Positions 22,906-33,830 of a stretch of 64,000 nucleotides of DNA are shown here, piece by piece. The notes beneath the pieces were generated by a model. It was not told the origin of the DNA. It saw nothing but the letters and a program-made list of their open reading frames with translations, and searched no databases. This DNA comes from Phragmites australis (lineage: Eukaryota; Streptophyta; Magnoliopsida; Poales; Poaceae): the NCBI RefSeq assembly GCF_958298935.1, contig NC_084934.1, positions 1,986,501 through 2,050,500 on the forward strand, given 5' to 3'. Position 1 is the first letter of the stretch; every line of letters starts with the position of its first letter. The translations under genes and the position numbers were made by a program.

Positions 22906-24264
22906 TCACCCAGAGCTGCTTTCTCCATCAGAAGAGGACTCAAACAAAATTGTTTTTAGCCAATCATAAGGTTGCTGATGCAGGCCAGAAGGACCAGGCA
23001 TGTCATGACCACTAGCAGCTTGGCCTCCATAATAATCACTGTGCAGACCAGAAGGACCAGGCATGTCATGGCCACCAACAGCTTGGCCTCCATAATAATC
23101 ATTGCATAGGCCAAAAGGTCCAGGCATGTCATCACCATCAGCAGCTTGGCCTCCACAATAACCCTTGTTTCCCAAGGAAACATTCAATCCATGTAAGCTA
23201 GGATCATGGTACGGCTCATTAGAAGGAATAATTGGAGGTTGGTAAGTAGCAAATGGGTTTCCAACAGCAAAATTGTGAGTGTTTGAATGGTTTTGAGGTG
23301 GTGCCACTGGGTTGAAATTTTGTGCTCCGAAAGGAAGCTCAACTTGTGAAGGCATTGGCTGTGGAAGTTGTAGGGGCGGTGATAGAGGAGGAAAATCATT
23401 GGACAATGGAATGTGCGATGATGATGTGGGTGCTATTGCTAGTGGTGGTGGCTGTGAAGGTAGTAGGGTAGACCTTGAGAAATATTGTGAGAAATGGTTG
23501 TTGTACTGGTGCGATTCATTAGGTAGTTTCATCTTATGTGCCTGGTGTTGTAGCAGCCGCGTTTGTGGTGATGGCAACATGACTGGATTCAGAAGAGAGG
23601 ACTGCAACCTGGACGACGATGGAAGAAGCCATGACGATCGCGGAAGGTCGGAGGATGGCTGTAACGGAGTACATGAAAAACGTCTTGGTGACAGCTGGAT
23701 CTGTGAATGCGGCCTCGAAGAGGAGAGCTGCAGAGATGGATCTCTTGCCCTATCGATCTCCAGCTGATAGCCAGGGTGCAGTGTGTGCAGCTGACTGTTA
23801 ATATCTTGTTGAACCCGTGAGAGCCCATGTAACAGATCATTGACCTCGTCGAGATCAAGATCCTTCTCATCACCATAGATAAGCTTAGCCAACCTTGATG
23901 TTTCCTGGACCTCCTTTTTACGTGTCATGGACAACCTCCTCCTCTTGTCCTCCACGACTTTGTCTTTCTCTAGCTTGAATAGATCATTTTGCATATGGCT
24001 GATTCTCTCCATTTGTTCCTCGTTGACGAGTGGTGGTGCATTCCCTAAAAGGAAAGAATCAATAATGGGGTTAGCCGATGGGGTGCCGAAAGCGGACATC
24101 TTTCCGTTTTCAGACTCCGCTACAACAGCAATTCTCGCGCCAGTGAGGGCGGACATGTCAGCTGCGGCTTTATGAAGCCCAGAACGCCGCTTAAAGAATG
24201 TGATGCTACGGTCTTTATCATCCTCAATAAAGCTAATACCAGATCTCCTCCCCCTCCTAGGCAT
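22906..24264 (-). CDS. type I M-alpha MADS-box protein, copy C
   Basis: An intronless 452-residue protein and the longest of the three copies. The MADS domain is at residues 8-72 (ITFFKRRSGL at 21-30, MSALTGARIAVV at 37-48, SANPIIDSFL at 63-72). A charged, helix-prone region follows at 82-160. The tail is rich in Pro, Gln, Ser and Asn. Residues 368-430 hold three tandem 21-residue repeats of the type GGQAAxGHDMPGPSGLH (22975-23163); copies A and B each have one. The ATG at 24264 (MPRRGRR) is preferred over an in-frame ATG at 24288, as for copy A. As in A, the N-terminal arm is acidic (IEDDKD). The frame is fully open, so this copy is probably functional. A nuclear regulator role in gametophyte or endosperm is inferred from the family, not shown by sequence. 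Confidence 0.87.
   Translation of the reverse strand: MPRRGRRSGISFIEDDKDRSITFFKRRSGLHKAAADMSALTGARIAVVAESENGKMSAFGTPSANPIIDSFLLGNAPPLVNEEQMERISHMQNDLFKLEKDKVVEDKRRRLSMTRKKEVQETSRLAKLIYGDEKDLDLDEVNDLLHGLSRVQQDINSQLHTLHPGYQLEIDRARDPSLQLSSSRPHSQIQLSPRRFSCTPLQPSSDLPRSSWLLPSSSRLQSSLLNPVMLPSPQTRLLQHQAHKMKLPNESHQYNNHFSQYFSRSTLLPSQPPPLAIAPTSSSHIPLSNDFPPLSPPLQLPQPMPSQVELPFGAQNFNPVAPPQNHSNTHNFAVGNPFATYQPPIIPSNEPYHDPSLHGLNVSLGNKGYCGGQAADGDDMPGPFGLCNDYYGGQAVGGHDMPGPSGLHSDYYGGQAASGHDMPGPSGLHQQPYDWLKTILFESSSDGESSSG
22975..23163 (-). repeat. three 63-bp tandem repeats inside MADS copy C
   Basis: Units begin at 22975, 23038 and 23101 and keep the reading frame (21 codons each). Each encodes a variant of YYGGQAAxGHDMPGPSGLH. 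The third unit on the plus strand (N-terminal in the protein) is the most divergent. Confidence 0.9.
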
Positions 24265-24374
24265 TCTCAAATGGAGAACCAAAAGCAATTACTACCAATA
24301 TGTGAGTAAGGAATGTATTTTTTTCTTCAAGAGGAGATCGATGTTTTTGTGAGAAGGAGCTTGAGAAACGCCCC

Positions 24375-24382
24375 TTATATAG
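24375..24382 (-). promoter_or_regulatory. TATA box of MADS copy C
   Basis: Minus-strand CTATATAA about 111 bp upstream of the ATG, conserved in place and context with copies A and B. Confidence 0.7.
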
Positions 24383-25439
24383 AAGATAACAAACTGTAAG
24401 TGGAACACATGCTCCCTGTGATTCTAAAGGTAAGAAAATGTTATCCTTTTGGAAACAATGCATCAACATGTTAGTTATGGATTCTTACCTCTTGTCACTG
24501 ACGAAGTGGCCCATCTTTTGCATGGGCAAGGCGGGGCCCATTTCTCAGCCGCCATTAGAAAAAATATAAATGAAGTATTGCGTAGATATTACCTCTTAGC
24601 AACTAAAATGGGCTCTATATCCTTTTGCCATATTAAGTGTGTATTTATTGTTGTGCTAAAAATCACAATGAAATTTTGTAGTGTATTAATTGGGAAGCAG
24701 TTTTTGTATCCGCTGGAGTCAACGCTGCCAATATAAGCAGTTCCAAATAAGTCTAGTGTTTAATGTTCATCAAATGTAGCTATATACTATATGCTCTACT
24801 ACAACTATAGGATAATCGAATATTAATTGAATCCTTGGACTCCACTCTCAAGCTGCCGTCACTATACAATTGTACCTAAATTTTTGGAACTAGTAATGAA
24901 TATTGTGATCCAACAAGCTATTGTTTGAATGCAATGATTAAAATATTGTTGAATATAAATTTTGACCTGTTACAATTGCAATATCCTTAGAGTTCCCACT
25001 TTGGTGCGGTTCTTGCATATAGGTATAGTTTGCTACATCTCAAAATTTTAGAGCAAACTATTTAAAATATTTAAATTGACTCCCGATTTCATGACCATTC
25101 TAGGAAGATCCTCTAAAACTAAAGGCGTGCTATAACTAGGGCTAGAAAAGGTGACGCTAATTCCAAACAAAATGAAGACTGTTTCTCGGCATAATATTTT
25201 AAAATCGGTGGAAGATACCGACTTTTTCCTCGATATACAAAAAACAAGTATTTACCATCGGTGCTGACTTCGAGAAATAGATGGCAATTGGCAAGGAAGG
25301 GGTCGGGGCTTACCCATCATGTGTGACTAAGCCGATGCGGTGTAGTGGCTGCTGCTGAGGTGAGCAAGGCCAGCGTGGCATAGTGGCTCCAATCTAGAGC
25401 GGCACGATGACCTGTGATGTGTTGTAGGTGACAACGCGG

Positions 25440-25470
25440 GGGGGGGGGGAGAGAGAGAGAGAGAGAGAGA
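25440..25470. repeat. poly-G / (GA)n microsatellite
   Basis: The short counterpart in unit C of the large compound microsatellite at 8908-9037 in unit A. Confidence 0.9.
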
Positions 25471-25793
25471 TGGACGGACGGGGACAACACCGGCGGAAAA
25501 GAGATAGGTAGGAAAAAGAAAAGAAACGTGAATTTATATGGTTTTGTATCGACTAGAGTTTTCCTAGCCAAGGGTTGATTTGGGCTTCAAGATAAACCGG
25601 AAAAGAAAGGATCGAGGGCTAGACTTTAGCTTTGGTTTTATCATAGTGATGTCAAGGTTGTTGAGACCCTAGTGATATGATGCTTTAAGTATAAGTTTAA
25701 CTATTAATTGTATTTGTCTTGTGATATGTGCTTCTTTTTTGAGACATTAGTTGTATTAAAAACTGTAGGAGGAATAATAAACAGCAATTGAAT

Positions 25794-27099
25794 CACTACA
25801 ACAAAAAGGGTTATCCGAGCCGGTTATCAGTGCCAGCTAGGATAGAACCGACACTGATGAAATATCAGTGCCGGTTCGTAACATCTCATGCTCGATCAGT
25901 GATCAGTGCCGGTTCGTAACTTAGTACCACTGCCGGTTCTAGTTATCAGCCGACATTGATACTTCAGTACCAGTTCAAAAATATGGATCAACACTGATAA
26001 CTTTTTATCAGTGCCGGTTGGTTACTCGGCCCGATGTTCTTTGAGTCGGACCCGAAAGTTTTCTGAGGTAAAATGAATGAGTCTCGATTCTGTGTATCAT
26101 ATCAAGTCTCGAGGTCGCAGTGTTGGGCTTCTCTGCTCCTCTGTCTTCCCCCATCAGATCCGGGCTTATCTGCTCCTCTCATCTTCCTCCCCAAATTCCG
26201 CAGCAAACATTGGCACAATAGTTCCTTGGCTCCTCCCCGAAATCTTTGCATCGGCCTTCTCTTCCCCCATCAGCAAGCCGGCTGTGAGGTCTCTCCTGCT
26301 CTTGGCCGCCGTCGGCGACCTCGCCGCCGCACTCCGGAGGGTGGCCTGTTCCGGCGCCATAGCCTGCGTCGCGGTGACAGGACCAGCGCGCGCCGTCGTT
26401 GGCTGGGTTAGGCTCACAGACATGCTCTGCTTCCTCTGTGACACGCCCGATGCGCTCGCCCACCCCGCTGCGCAAGGACGACACTGGTGTGTTTGTGGAA
26501 TTAATCCCCCCTCTCTCTCCTTGTTCTACCGGATTTGTTTTTGTTCTCTTTGAAATTAATCCCTCTTTTCTCTCCTCGTTTAGGATTATTTATGGGAATG
26601 GATAAGCAGAGCAGGGTCATGGATTCTCTCGCATCGGTGCTCGCCGTACACGATGTCTTCTTCAAATGTTTTAGTTGAGCCAGTAAATTTTTGTTGAGCA
26701 AGTGTGAAGAAAATGGTCGAATATTTGTGCTCTTTGAGATTATTGTAATATTCACTGCTGTGAGATGATTGGAATGAGGTGGCTCCGGCTCGATGCATCG
26801 AGTTCGGTAGATTTTTCTTTTTTTATTTTCTGTAAAATCGCATCAGTGCCGGCTCATGCAAACAGCCGACACTGATAGTTATCGTATCAGTGCCAGTTTG
26901 TCCCCTAAACCGGCACTGATAATCTGAGTATCAGTGCCGGTTTCGTGTTATGGACCAGCACTGATACTCATTATTAGTGTCGGTTCATAAACCGGCGCTG
27001 ATAATTACGCACTATCAGTGCCGAGTAATCAGTGTTAGTTCAAAAACCGGCACTGATGTCGTTTTTGAGCCGGCACTGATGACTATTTCTGTAATAGTG
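25794..27099. mobile_element. non-autonomous CACTA (Pack-CACTA-like) element 1
   Basis: A 1306-bp element. The left end is CACTACAACAAAAAGGG and the complement of the right end is CACTATTACAGAAATAG. It is flanked by a perfect AAT duplication (25791-25793 and 27100-27102). Subterminal arrays of ATCAGTGCCGGTT in both orientations fill about 25815-26030 and 26840-27080. The empty site is preserved in units A and B ('caattgaatatctattcaag' in B). It has no transposase. The interior (26100-26550) is GC-rich and may be a captured host exon: one plus-strand frame reads KPAVRSLLLLAAVGDLAAAL and continues open to about 26550, but I cannot name the source gene. Confidence 0.9.
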
Positions 27100-27414
27100 A
27101 ATGTATATTCAAGTTATGTTGTCATGCTTATAGTTGAATGCTGGTGCAACGGTTTGGTGTTTATGCTAAAAACTAACAGTTCTAATCTATATTGGCTTGT
27201 TTCCGCGCTAATAACTTCATTTTCTAATACTTTCATAGTTCAAATTTCAGTCCATTTCCGAAATTATCGAATTTTATTCTGACTTTGATAGAAAATATGG
27301 TTTAAGAAATTCTTTTGACATTTTCCCAATTGATTTTGACCATCTTCACCCTAAGCGATAACAAACCTGCTTTCCCATAAACCCATGTAACAGTCTCTGG
27401 CACTATTCGCCTCA

Positions 27415-28758
27415 CACTACTCCAAAACACCTCATCAGTGCCGTTTCCAAAATCTCAATAGTGCCGATTTTGGAACCGGCACTTCATAAGTGGCACTGAT
27501 AATCAGAGACTATCAGTGTCGATTTTGGAACCAGCACTGATGAAGTTTTTCCAAAACAAAAAAAAAGAAAAAAGGCCTGGCAAACGAGCCAGCTCGAAGC
27601 ATTGAGCCGAGCCTGCTGCTGACTCCATCTGGTCCCTACCCTGCGCCACTGTCAGCTTCTTCACCGCCACCAGCTCCCTGCCTGGGAGGCTGCCCCAGTA
27701 CACCTTCGCAAACACTCCCCTGCCCACCACGTTCTTTGCACACACAGGGCCATCCATGTATGAGTTCTTGGAGGCAAAGCTTGTGAGCTGGTGTGTTAAT
27801 GGAGGTCATGGAGAGTGGCGACCTTTACTGAAGTTACGTGTGACCTTCTTGAGCTCGACAAGGGAGATGGTGTGGAGGGACAGCTTGAGGACGCATAACT
27901 CTTGCACCTCACCGCAGTCCGTCCTGCGGATGCTGAAGCGCTAGAGTGTCGACGACATCGTCGGTCCCAGCGACGGGATACCGTGGAGAACTGACGCTTG
28001 GCCTTGCACCTCCACGCCTCGGCCACAGCCTTCCACAACGGCCCATCGTGCCACGTCGCCAGCGTTGTTAGTTCCACCGAATCACGCGGGCCCCACTGGA
28101 TCAGCATCACCTCTTTGCATGTGGATCCATGGCCGCCCCTAGATCTGTACTGCCCCACCCCCGGCCGCCTCTCAGCACCTTGCCTCTGTGCCACCAGTCC
28201 GCCAAGCCGCACCATCGCCGCACCCATCCTTCTTCCCCAAGCTGCAGCCCCATCGGAGCCTTCCCTGCACTGAGCTCCTTTGCTCCTCGTCGCCGCTCGG
28301 CCTGGCTTCGCCCATGAATCTCGGCCTCCATCGCCATGGGTCTCGGCCGCCGCTCTCTGTTTGCCCGTGGAGCACACTGTCAAGTGTGTGGAAAGAGAGT
28401 GAGAGATAGAGGGGGAGAGATAAATGTGAGAGAGACGGAGAGATTGTGAGAGAGAGTGAGTGTGAAAGAAAGAGCGTGAGATTGACAGAGATAGAGCCGA
28501 ATGCGAGCTAGATGCGACTTAAACGAATTTAATAAAGATTTCGGGTCTAGCTCCACCCTTCAGTGCCAGTTGATAACAAAACCCAGCACTGTTTATATAA
28601 AAAACCAGCACTGATAATACTTATCAGTGCTGGTTTTTACCCGAACGGATGGGTTTCTACCTGATAGTGTTGCCAATCAGTACTGATACACTACCAATGC
28701 TGGTTTTAGCCTAACCGATATTAATGAGGCGCTACTTTTGACTGGTTCTGTAGTAGTG
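27415..28758. mobile_element. Pack-CACTA-like element 2 with kinase fragment
   Basis: A 1344-bp element with ends CACTACTCCAAAACACC and, on the complement, CACTACTACAGAACCAG. A perfect TCA duplication flanks it (27412-27414 and 28759-28761). It shares ATCAGTGCCGGTTT-type subterminal repeats with element 1, so both belong to one family. It has no transposase. The interior at 27570-28380 is GC-rich and looks captured from host genes; the part at 27757-27503 resembles a protein-kinase N-lobe and is listed separately. Confidence 0.88.
27590..27757 (-). pseudogene. captured protein-kinase N-lobe fragment
   Basis: Minus-strand residues 12-35 of the frame starting at 27757 read GRGVFAKVYWGSL, then PGRELVAVKKL. 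That is the Gly-rich loop (GxGxFxxVYxGxL) and the VAVKK lysine of receptor-like kinases. Nothing of the catalytic loop or activation segment is present. It lies wholly inside CACTA element 2, so it is best read as a transduplicated exon piece. Confidence 0.55.
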
Positions 28759-29098
28759 TCACTTGAAAGAAATTTCCCTCCTTGACGCCTTCAACATTCG
28801 CTTAGACTCCACACTAACATATCTTGACCAGAGCAATGCCTCCACCCTCAGATGGCATGTTTACATATGCCCCTTATCCTCCCTCATCTTAGCCATGCAG
28901 CTACTTAACTACCACTGTCATGACTTTGTTTAGACGATTCATTTATTGAAATTCAAAGTACATGGGTGCGCAACAAAGTGCACTAGTACACACCCTGAAA
29001 GTCTTTGAATATATACGAAACAGATGGTAAAACCAATCGATGATTCATTACGCGAAATATATGTGGATGGGTTGTGAAACCTAACAGTAGTGAGAGCA
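28759..29098. other. no recognised feature
   Basis: 340 bp between CACTA element 2 and the split LTR. No gene, repeat or RNA seen. Confidence 0.4.
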
Positions 29099-29800
29099 TA
29101 TTGGGGTCCCGTATCTATTGATGTCTCTCAGCTCGCTGGTACCCCTCTGGTGATCTGTCCGGTTCGCTCATCCGAGATTGTAGTTGGTTCGGTTGTGGGT
29201 TTTCCAACTTGCAGAAGCATGTAATCATTTGACAAGGCTCCGCAAGTCGTTGAGTGCACGAGCAAGCCAGACAAGGACTCCGGTTTTACCACCAAAAGCT
29301 CCCTGACCTGCCGGCGAGGCTAGTGTAGATAAGAAGGGGGTCCAAGTGGGGTGGCGGTAGAGAACCGTAGGGTTTGGGAGTCCCGAGAGCTAATTTTGGC
29401 TATTTGCGGAACCCACCCTGCACATAAAACGACAATGTAACATGAAAAACATATAAAGTTAATTAATCCTTGATTATTTTCTTATGACACTTGGCAAAAA
29501 AGATCTTCTGACACTAATGCTATCCACTGCAATGCCAAACTGTTTTGAAACAAGATTTCAAATAAGAAATCCGATTCTTAATTTACACAAACCCATGATT
29601 TTTATGGCACGTGGATTACATGCACATGCATGCACAGTGACTAGCTTATATACAGTTGGAAAGTGTTGGTTACGAAGTTACCAAACCAGGGAAGCTTTCG
29701 GTCCAGAGAGAGAAAGAGCTAAAGATGGCGAGACGCAATACGTATTTATGGGGGAGATGAATAAACTATTTTATCTCGGTCCCATCAGTTACAGTGTCGG

Positions 29801-29811
29801 TCTATTTATAG
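29801..29811 (-). promoter_or_regulatory. LTR TATA box
   Basis: Minus-strand CTATAAATAGA inside the split LTR. It probably drove the second Tat-type element before the CACTA insertion separated it from the LTR start. Confidence 0.45.
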
Positions 29812-29949
29812 CTCATACTCAACCACTTCACACCATAATTTACAACATTACTCCTCTAATTGCCACATTCTCGGTATATTCGGGGGTATTTTGGTACCAT
29901 TGAGTACATTTGCACATTTAAGATTATAACCCAAACCGCTACATGAGCT

Positions 29950-32900
29950 CACTACAAGAAATTCGAGCATTTATGATGAAAATGGTCATGACAAAACTTA
30001 AAAAAATGTCACAAAATGGTGTCTATTTGGTGACGATTAAAGACATTTTGTCATTAGTCTGTAGGGGGGCAGTTTCGTCAGGTATGTCTGTGATGAATGG
30101 GCACATTCATCATAGAATGTCTGTTATTTTGTGACGTTACTATAAGCCATCGTCACAAAAGCTATATATTACACTTCAATGATGAAATCCATTTTGTCAC
30201 AATTTATTGGGCCCCAATAAAATATCGGGAGCATCATGATTTCTCCTGTTGCTCGTTCCCCAATCCACCACCAGTCCGCCACTTCTCATCTGGAGGGCAG
30301 AGCTCCACACAGAGCCACATCTAGAGAGCAGAGCAGCCCACTCCAGTTGTCTGGCGAGGGGGGGGGGTGGCAGCAACGAGGCACGGATCCTCCCAGCACT
30401 AGAGGCCAGAGCACACGCGGGCAGTGACTCCCCACTCTAGCAGGCAGCGGGACCCCCACATTTGGCGGCCGGCGCAAGTGGCAGGTGGAGGTGGTGGCGT
30501 TGCGCTGGTGGCCCGGCCACAAGGCGAGGCAGCGAGGAGCAGAGGTGGTCAGGTGCTTAACGGGCGACGGCGACACGGTGTGGACTGCTCCGAAGCACAA
30601 GGTATGATCTCTGAAGTACCCTCAAGCTAAATTATGATTTAGACAATCACTCAATGTCTCAATCTATTGATCTTTCAAGGATATGTAGAATTTAAGAGAC
30701 TCTAGGTTGAGACCCGAAAGCAGAGATGCCAGAGCAAAGTGGTTTGAATTTGTAGAATTTAGTGGGTGGGATACTTTTAGAAATTAATTGTAGAAATTAA
30801 GAGGATTTGCAGATCCTACCATCTTTTTAGCTAGTGGTACATGATATGAGGGGCAAGATTTGTTCTGCCATATGTTTGAAAATTCTAAATGTCTTTCTAA
30901 GTTGTTATCTCTTAGCAGATGGACAAGTCCTAGATAAATGATAGGCTATTTTCCCCTACATATATCAAAGGTGTGAAGGCCTTCATGGGCTTTGTTCCAG
31001 AACGATTCGATGGGAATGCTCAAATACTTTGCCCATGTTCAGAATGCAATAACCAAAAACATGGACATCTAGCTCAAGTGGAAGATCACATATATATTTA
31101 TGGCATATGCAGCACATACACTAGGTGGATACATCATGGAGAACCACTTAATGTTGAAAGCAATGGAGGTAGGGAACATGAAATTGAGGCTGATGATATG
31201 GATGATGATTCTCTTGATGCCATTGGTACACATGAATATGACAACGATGACGATTACGATGATGATGGAACTCCACAACTATTGCAAGACTTGTACACAT
31301 CCGCAGACAAGGATAATGGTCAGCCAAGGTTTGCAAACATCTTAGAAGATGCAAAGTGTGAACTTTACACTGGGTGTGCCAAGTTTACAAAATTTTCTTT
31401 CCTTATTAAGCTACTTCATCTCAAGTCCTACTACCGGATCAGCAACTCTGCCTTTGATGCACTTCTTCAATTGCTATCCTTAGCATTCCCAGATCCAAAT
31501 GCAGTACCCAGATCATATAATGAAGCCAAAAATTCTTATTCGTGAATTAGGGCTCGGGTACGAGTCAATTCATATGTGCATTAATAATTGTGTAATGTTT
31601 TGGAAGGAGTATGCCAAACATGACCATTGCCCAGTATGTGAAGAGGCAAGGTGGAAAGATCTGAAAGGAAAAAAGCGAGTTCCTTAGAAGGTACTGCATT
31701 ATTTTCCTTTAAAGCCAAGACTTCAAACATTATTCATGTCTAAAGAAGTAGCGAAGAGCACTCGGTGGCATAAGTTGAAGCGGCAGATTGTTGATAATGA
31801 AATGAGGCATCCTGCTGATGAAATGAGGCATCCTGCTGATGGTGAGGCATGGAAAGACTTTGACAGAAGGTATGAATGGTTCGCACAAGATGCTAGAAAT
31901 CTAAGACTTGGTCTTGCCACTGATGGCTTCAACTCATTTGGCAACATGAGCAGCTCGTATAGTATGTGGCCAGTGTTTGTTGTCCCATACAACTTGCCAC
32001 CATGGGCATGTATGGATCAATCTAACTTTATCATGAGCTTACTTATCCCGGGTCCAAAAGCTCCTGGAAAAGATTTTGATGTATTCATGCAACCATTAAT
32101 AGATGATTTGCTTGAATTATGGAGTGGAGTTCGTACCTATGATGCATTTACATGTGGAATGTTTACCCTACATGCAGCAGTGCTATGGTGTATCCATGAT
32201 TATCCAGCCCTTGGTACTTTGTCAGGGCGTAGCACAAAAGGCTACTCTGCTTGTGTTCATTGTGACAAAGATCCTTGTTCGCAGGCTTTAAGGAACAAAA
32301 TTGGTTACCTTGGTCATCGCCGCTTCCTTCCAATGGACCATCCTTGGCGGAGAAGCAGATCATTTAATGGGAAACATGAAAATCGGGCCAAACCAATAGA
32401 ATTTTCAACATCTAAGTTATTGGAGAAATTGGAAGAGGCTAAAGATGTTAGACCTGGAAAGCATCCTCTGAATAGAAAGAGGAAGAGCACAGAGAAGGAC
32501 CAGCCAACCTGGAACCGAAAGGTTAGTTTGTTTGAATTACCTTATTAGTCACACCTAAAGCTACGGCATAATGTAGATGTAATGCACATTGAGAAGAACA
32601 TATGTGATAACCTTCTTGGGACATTTCTTGATATTGAGGGTAAGACAAAGGACACTGTGAGGGCTAGGCTTGATTTGGAAGATCTTGGCATTAGAAAGGA
32701 GCTGCACTTAAAACAGAATGGTGATTCATGTGTCATGCCATTCATGTGTCATGCCACCTGCTTGCTATACATTGACAAAAGATTAGAGTATTGCACTATG
32801 TGAATTTTTAAGAGATGTTAAGTTCCCAGATGGATATGCTGCTAACTTGACCAGATGTATTAACATGGATGGGTGTAAGGTTCAAGGTTTGAAAACTCAT

Positions 32901-33619
32901 GACTGTCATATTCTTTTACAACAAATTTTACCAGTTGCTATGCGGGGACTGATCCATAAGGATATCTATGAAGCAATTGTAGAATTGGGAATTTTTTTAA
33001 GGAAATATGTGCTAAACTTTGAAGGTGGATGTTTTGCACAGACTAAAATCTGAAATTCCAATCATTCTTTGTAAACTTGAGAAAATTTTCCCACCTGCCT
33101 TTTTTGATGTGATGGTACACTTGGCTGTGCACTTACCTGATGAGGCACTTCTTAGAGGACCAGTACAGTATGGGTGGATGTACCCTATTGAAAGGAGACT
33201 ATGTACGTTGAAGCGTTATGTGCGAAATAGGGCAAGACCTGAAGGGTCCATTGCAGAGGCATACATAGTCGATGAGTGCTTGATTTTTTGCTCAAGATAT
33301 TTTTCGTCACAGTCAGACCGTGGCTGTGCAATTTTTAGTGACGAAACATGCACCAATAATGACGTTTATTAAGACATTACATGACAAATAAAAATGTCAT
33401 AGAATATACTATCTTCAATGATGACATTTAAATCGTCATAAAATGTCAACCGTTCCATGACGATTTTGCGGGCTTCGTCACTAATTACATTCTATGACGC
33501 AGATTCTATGACGAAGAGAGTGACGCGAACAATATGTCACTATTTCTATTCTGTGACAAAAAAATACATTATACCATGACGATACCCTGTCATCATAGAT
33601 AGTCAAATTTCTTGTAGTG
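29950..33619 (+). mobile_element. CACTA element 3 with broken TNP2 transposase
   Basis: A 3670-bp element with near-perfect ends: CACTACAAGAAATTCGA and, on the complement of the right end, CACTACAAGAAATTTGA. A perfect GCT duplication flanks it (29947-29949 and 33620-33622). Subterminal repeats with 'tgacgat', 'tcgtcaca' and 'tgtcacaa' lie at 29985-30215 and 33300-33600. It carries a TNP2-type transposase pseudogene. It inserted into an LTR of a Tat-type element. Confidence 0.92.
30919..33310 (+). pseudogene. CACTA TNP2 transposase pseudogene
   Basis: The start at 30919 (MDKS) follows a splice-acceptor-like CTTAGCAG and is stopped at codon 5 (TAG in place of a usual Trp). The order is that of plant En/Spm TNP2. 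First is a transposase-associated N-terminal domain with CPCSECNN at about 31035-31060. Next is an acidic linker (DDMDDDSLDAIGTHEYDNDD). The Transposase_21 core runs from 31390 to 32560: YESIHMCINNCVMFWKEY, HDHCPVCEEARW, GEAWKDFDRRY, GLATDGFNSFGNMSSSYSMW, then STKGYSACVHCDKDP. Last is a DUF4218 region at 32560-33310 (LRHNVDVMHIEKNICDN, then LAVHLPDEALLRGPVQYGWM). It is broken by frameshifts near 31540, 31690, 32550 and 32800, and by internal deletions. A 21-bp tandem duplication (ATGAGGCATCCTGCTGATGAA) is at about 31801. No DUF4216 tail or TNPA gene follows. Confidence 0.88.
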
Positions 33620-33815
33620 GCTCCGTGCGAAAGGCAACAGAGGCTTCGCCTGCACCGATACTTGGCACCGCGGGTCGACCTTCGGTCTCCATGAGAAGGC
33701 CCACCAGATGCTTCGCCCGCGCTCCCTGAAACACAACTGTATTATTCATCATTGAACAGCCACCAGTGGACTTCACGTCAGGATCCGAAGGGGCGCGTAA
33801 GATCATTCCCCAACG

Positions 33816-33830
33816 GTAGCCCCCTACATG
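33816..33830 (-). promoter_or_regulatory. polypurine tract of the second Tat-type element
   Basis: Minus strand CATGTAGGGGGCTAC directly upstream (in element orientation) of the LTR start at 33815. It shares GGGGGCTAC with the tract at 12858-12866. Confidence 0.55.

Larger units (their letters stand above)
22621..27414 (-). repeat. MADS duplication unit C (with a CACTA insertion)
   Basis: Collinear with units A and B from 22621 ('aatcaaaggatttcc') to about 27410 ('cagtctctggcacta'). It contains MADS copy C and a 1306-bp CACTA insertion (25794-27099) that units A and B lack. A second CACTA element begins exactly at its right end (27415). Confidence 0.85.
29099..33815 (-). repeat. LTR of a second Tat-type element, split by a CACTA insertion
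   Basis: On the minus strand the LTR starts at 33815 with CGTTGGGGAATGATC, directly after a polypurine tract, and ends at 29099 with GACCCCAATA. The two ends form an inverted repeat (YRTTGGGG). Without the CACTA element (29950-33619 plus one GCT copy) it is about 1,044 bp. A TATA box (minus strand CTATAAATAG) sits at 29801-29811 inside the LTR, as expected for a promoter-bearing LTR. Confidence 0.55.

Noticed and set aside
26073..26553. Possible host gene at 26.1-26.5 kb
   Set aside because: It lies wholly inside a CACTA element with a target duplication and has no full domain, so it is better explained as captured sequence.
31736..32548. Treating the 270-codon frame as a complete gene
   Set aside because: It is only the central TNP2 block. 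The flanking parts of the same protein lie in other frames, separated by stops.
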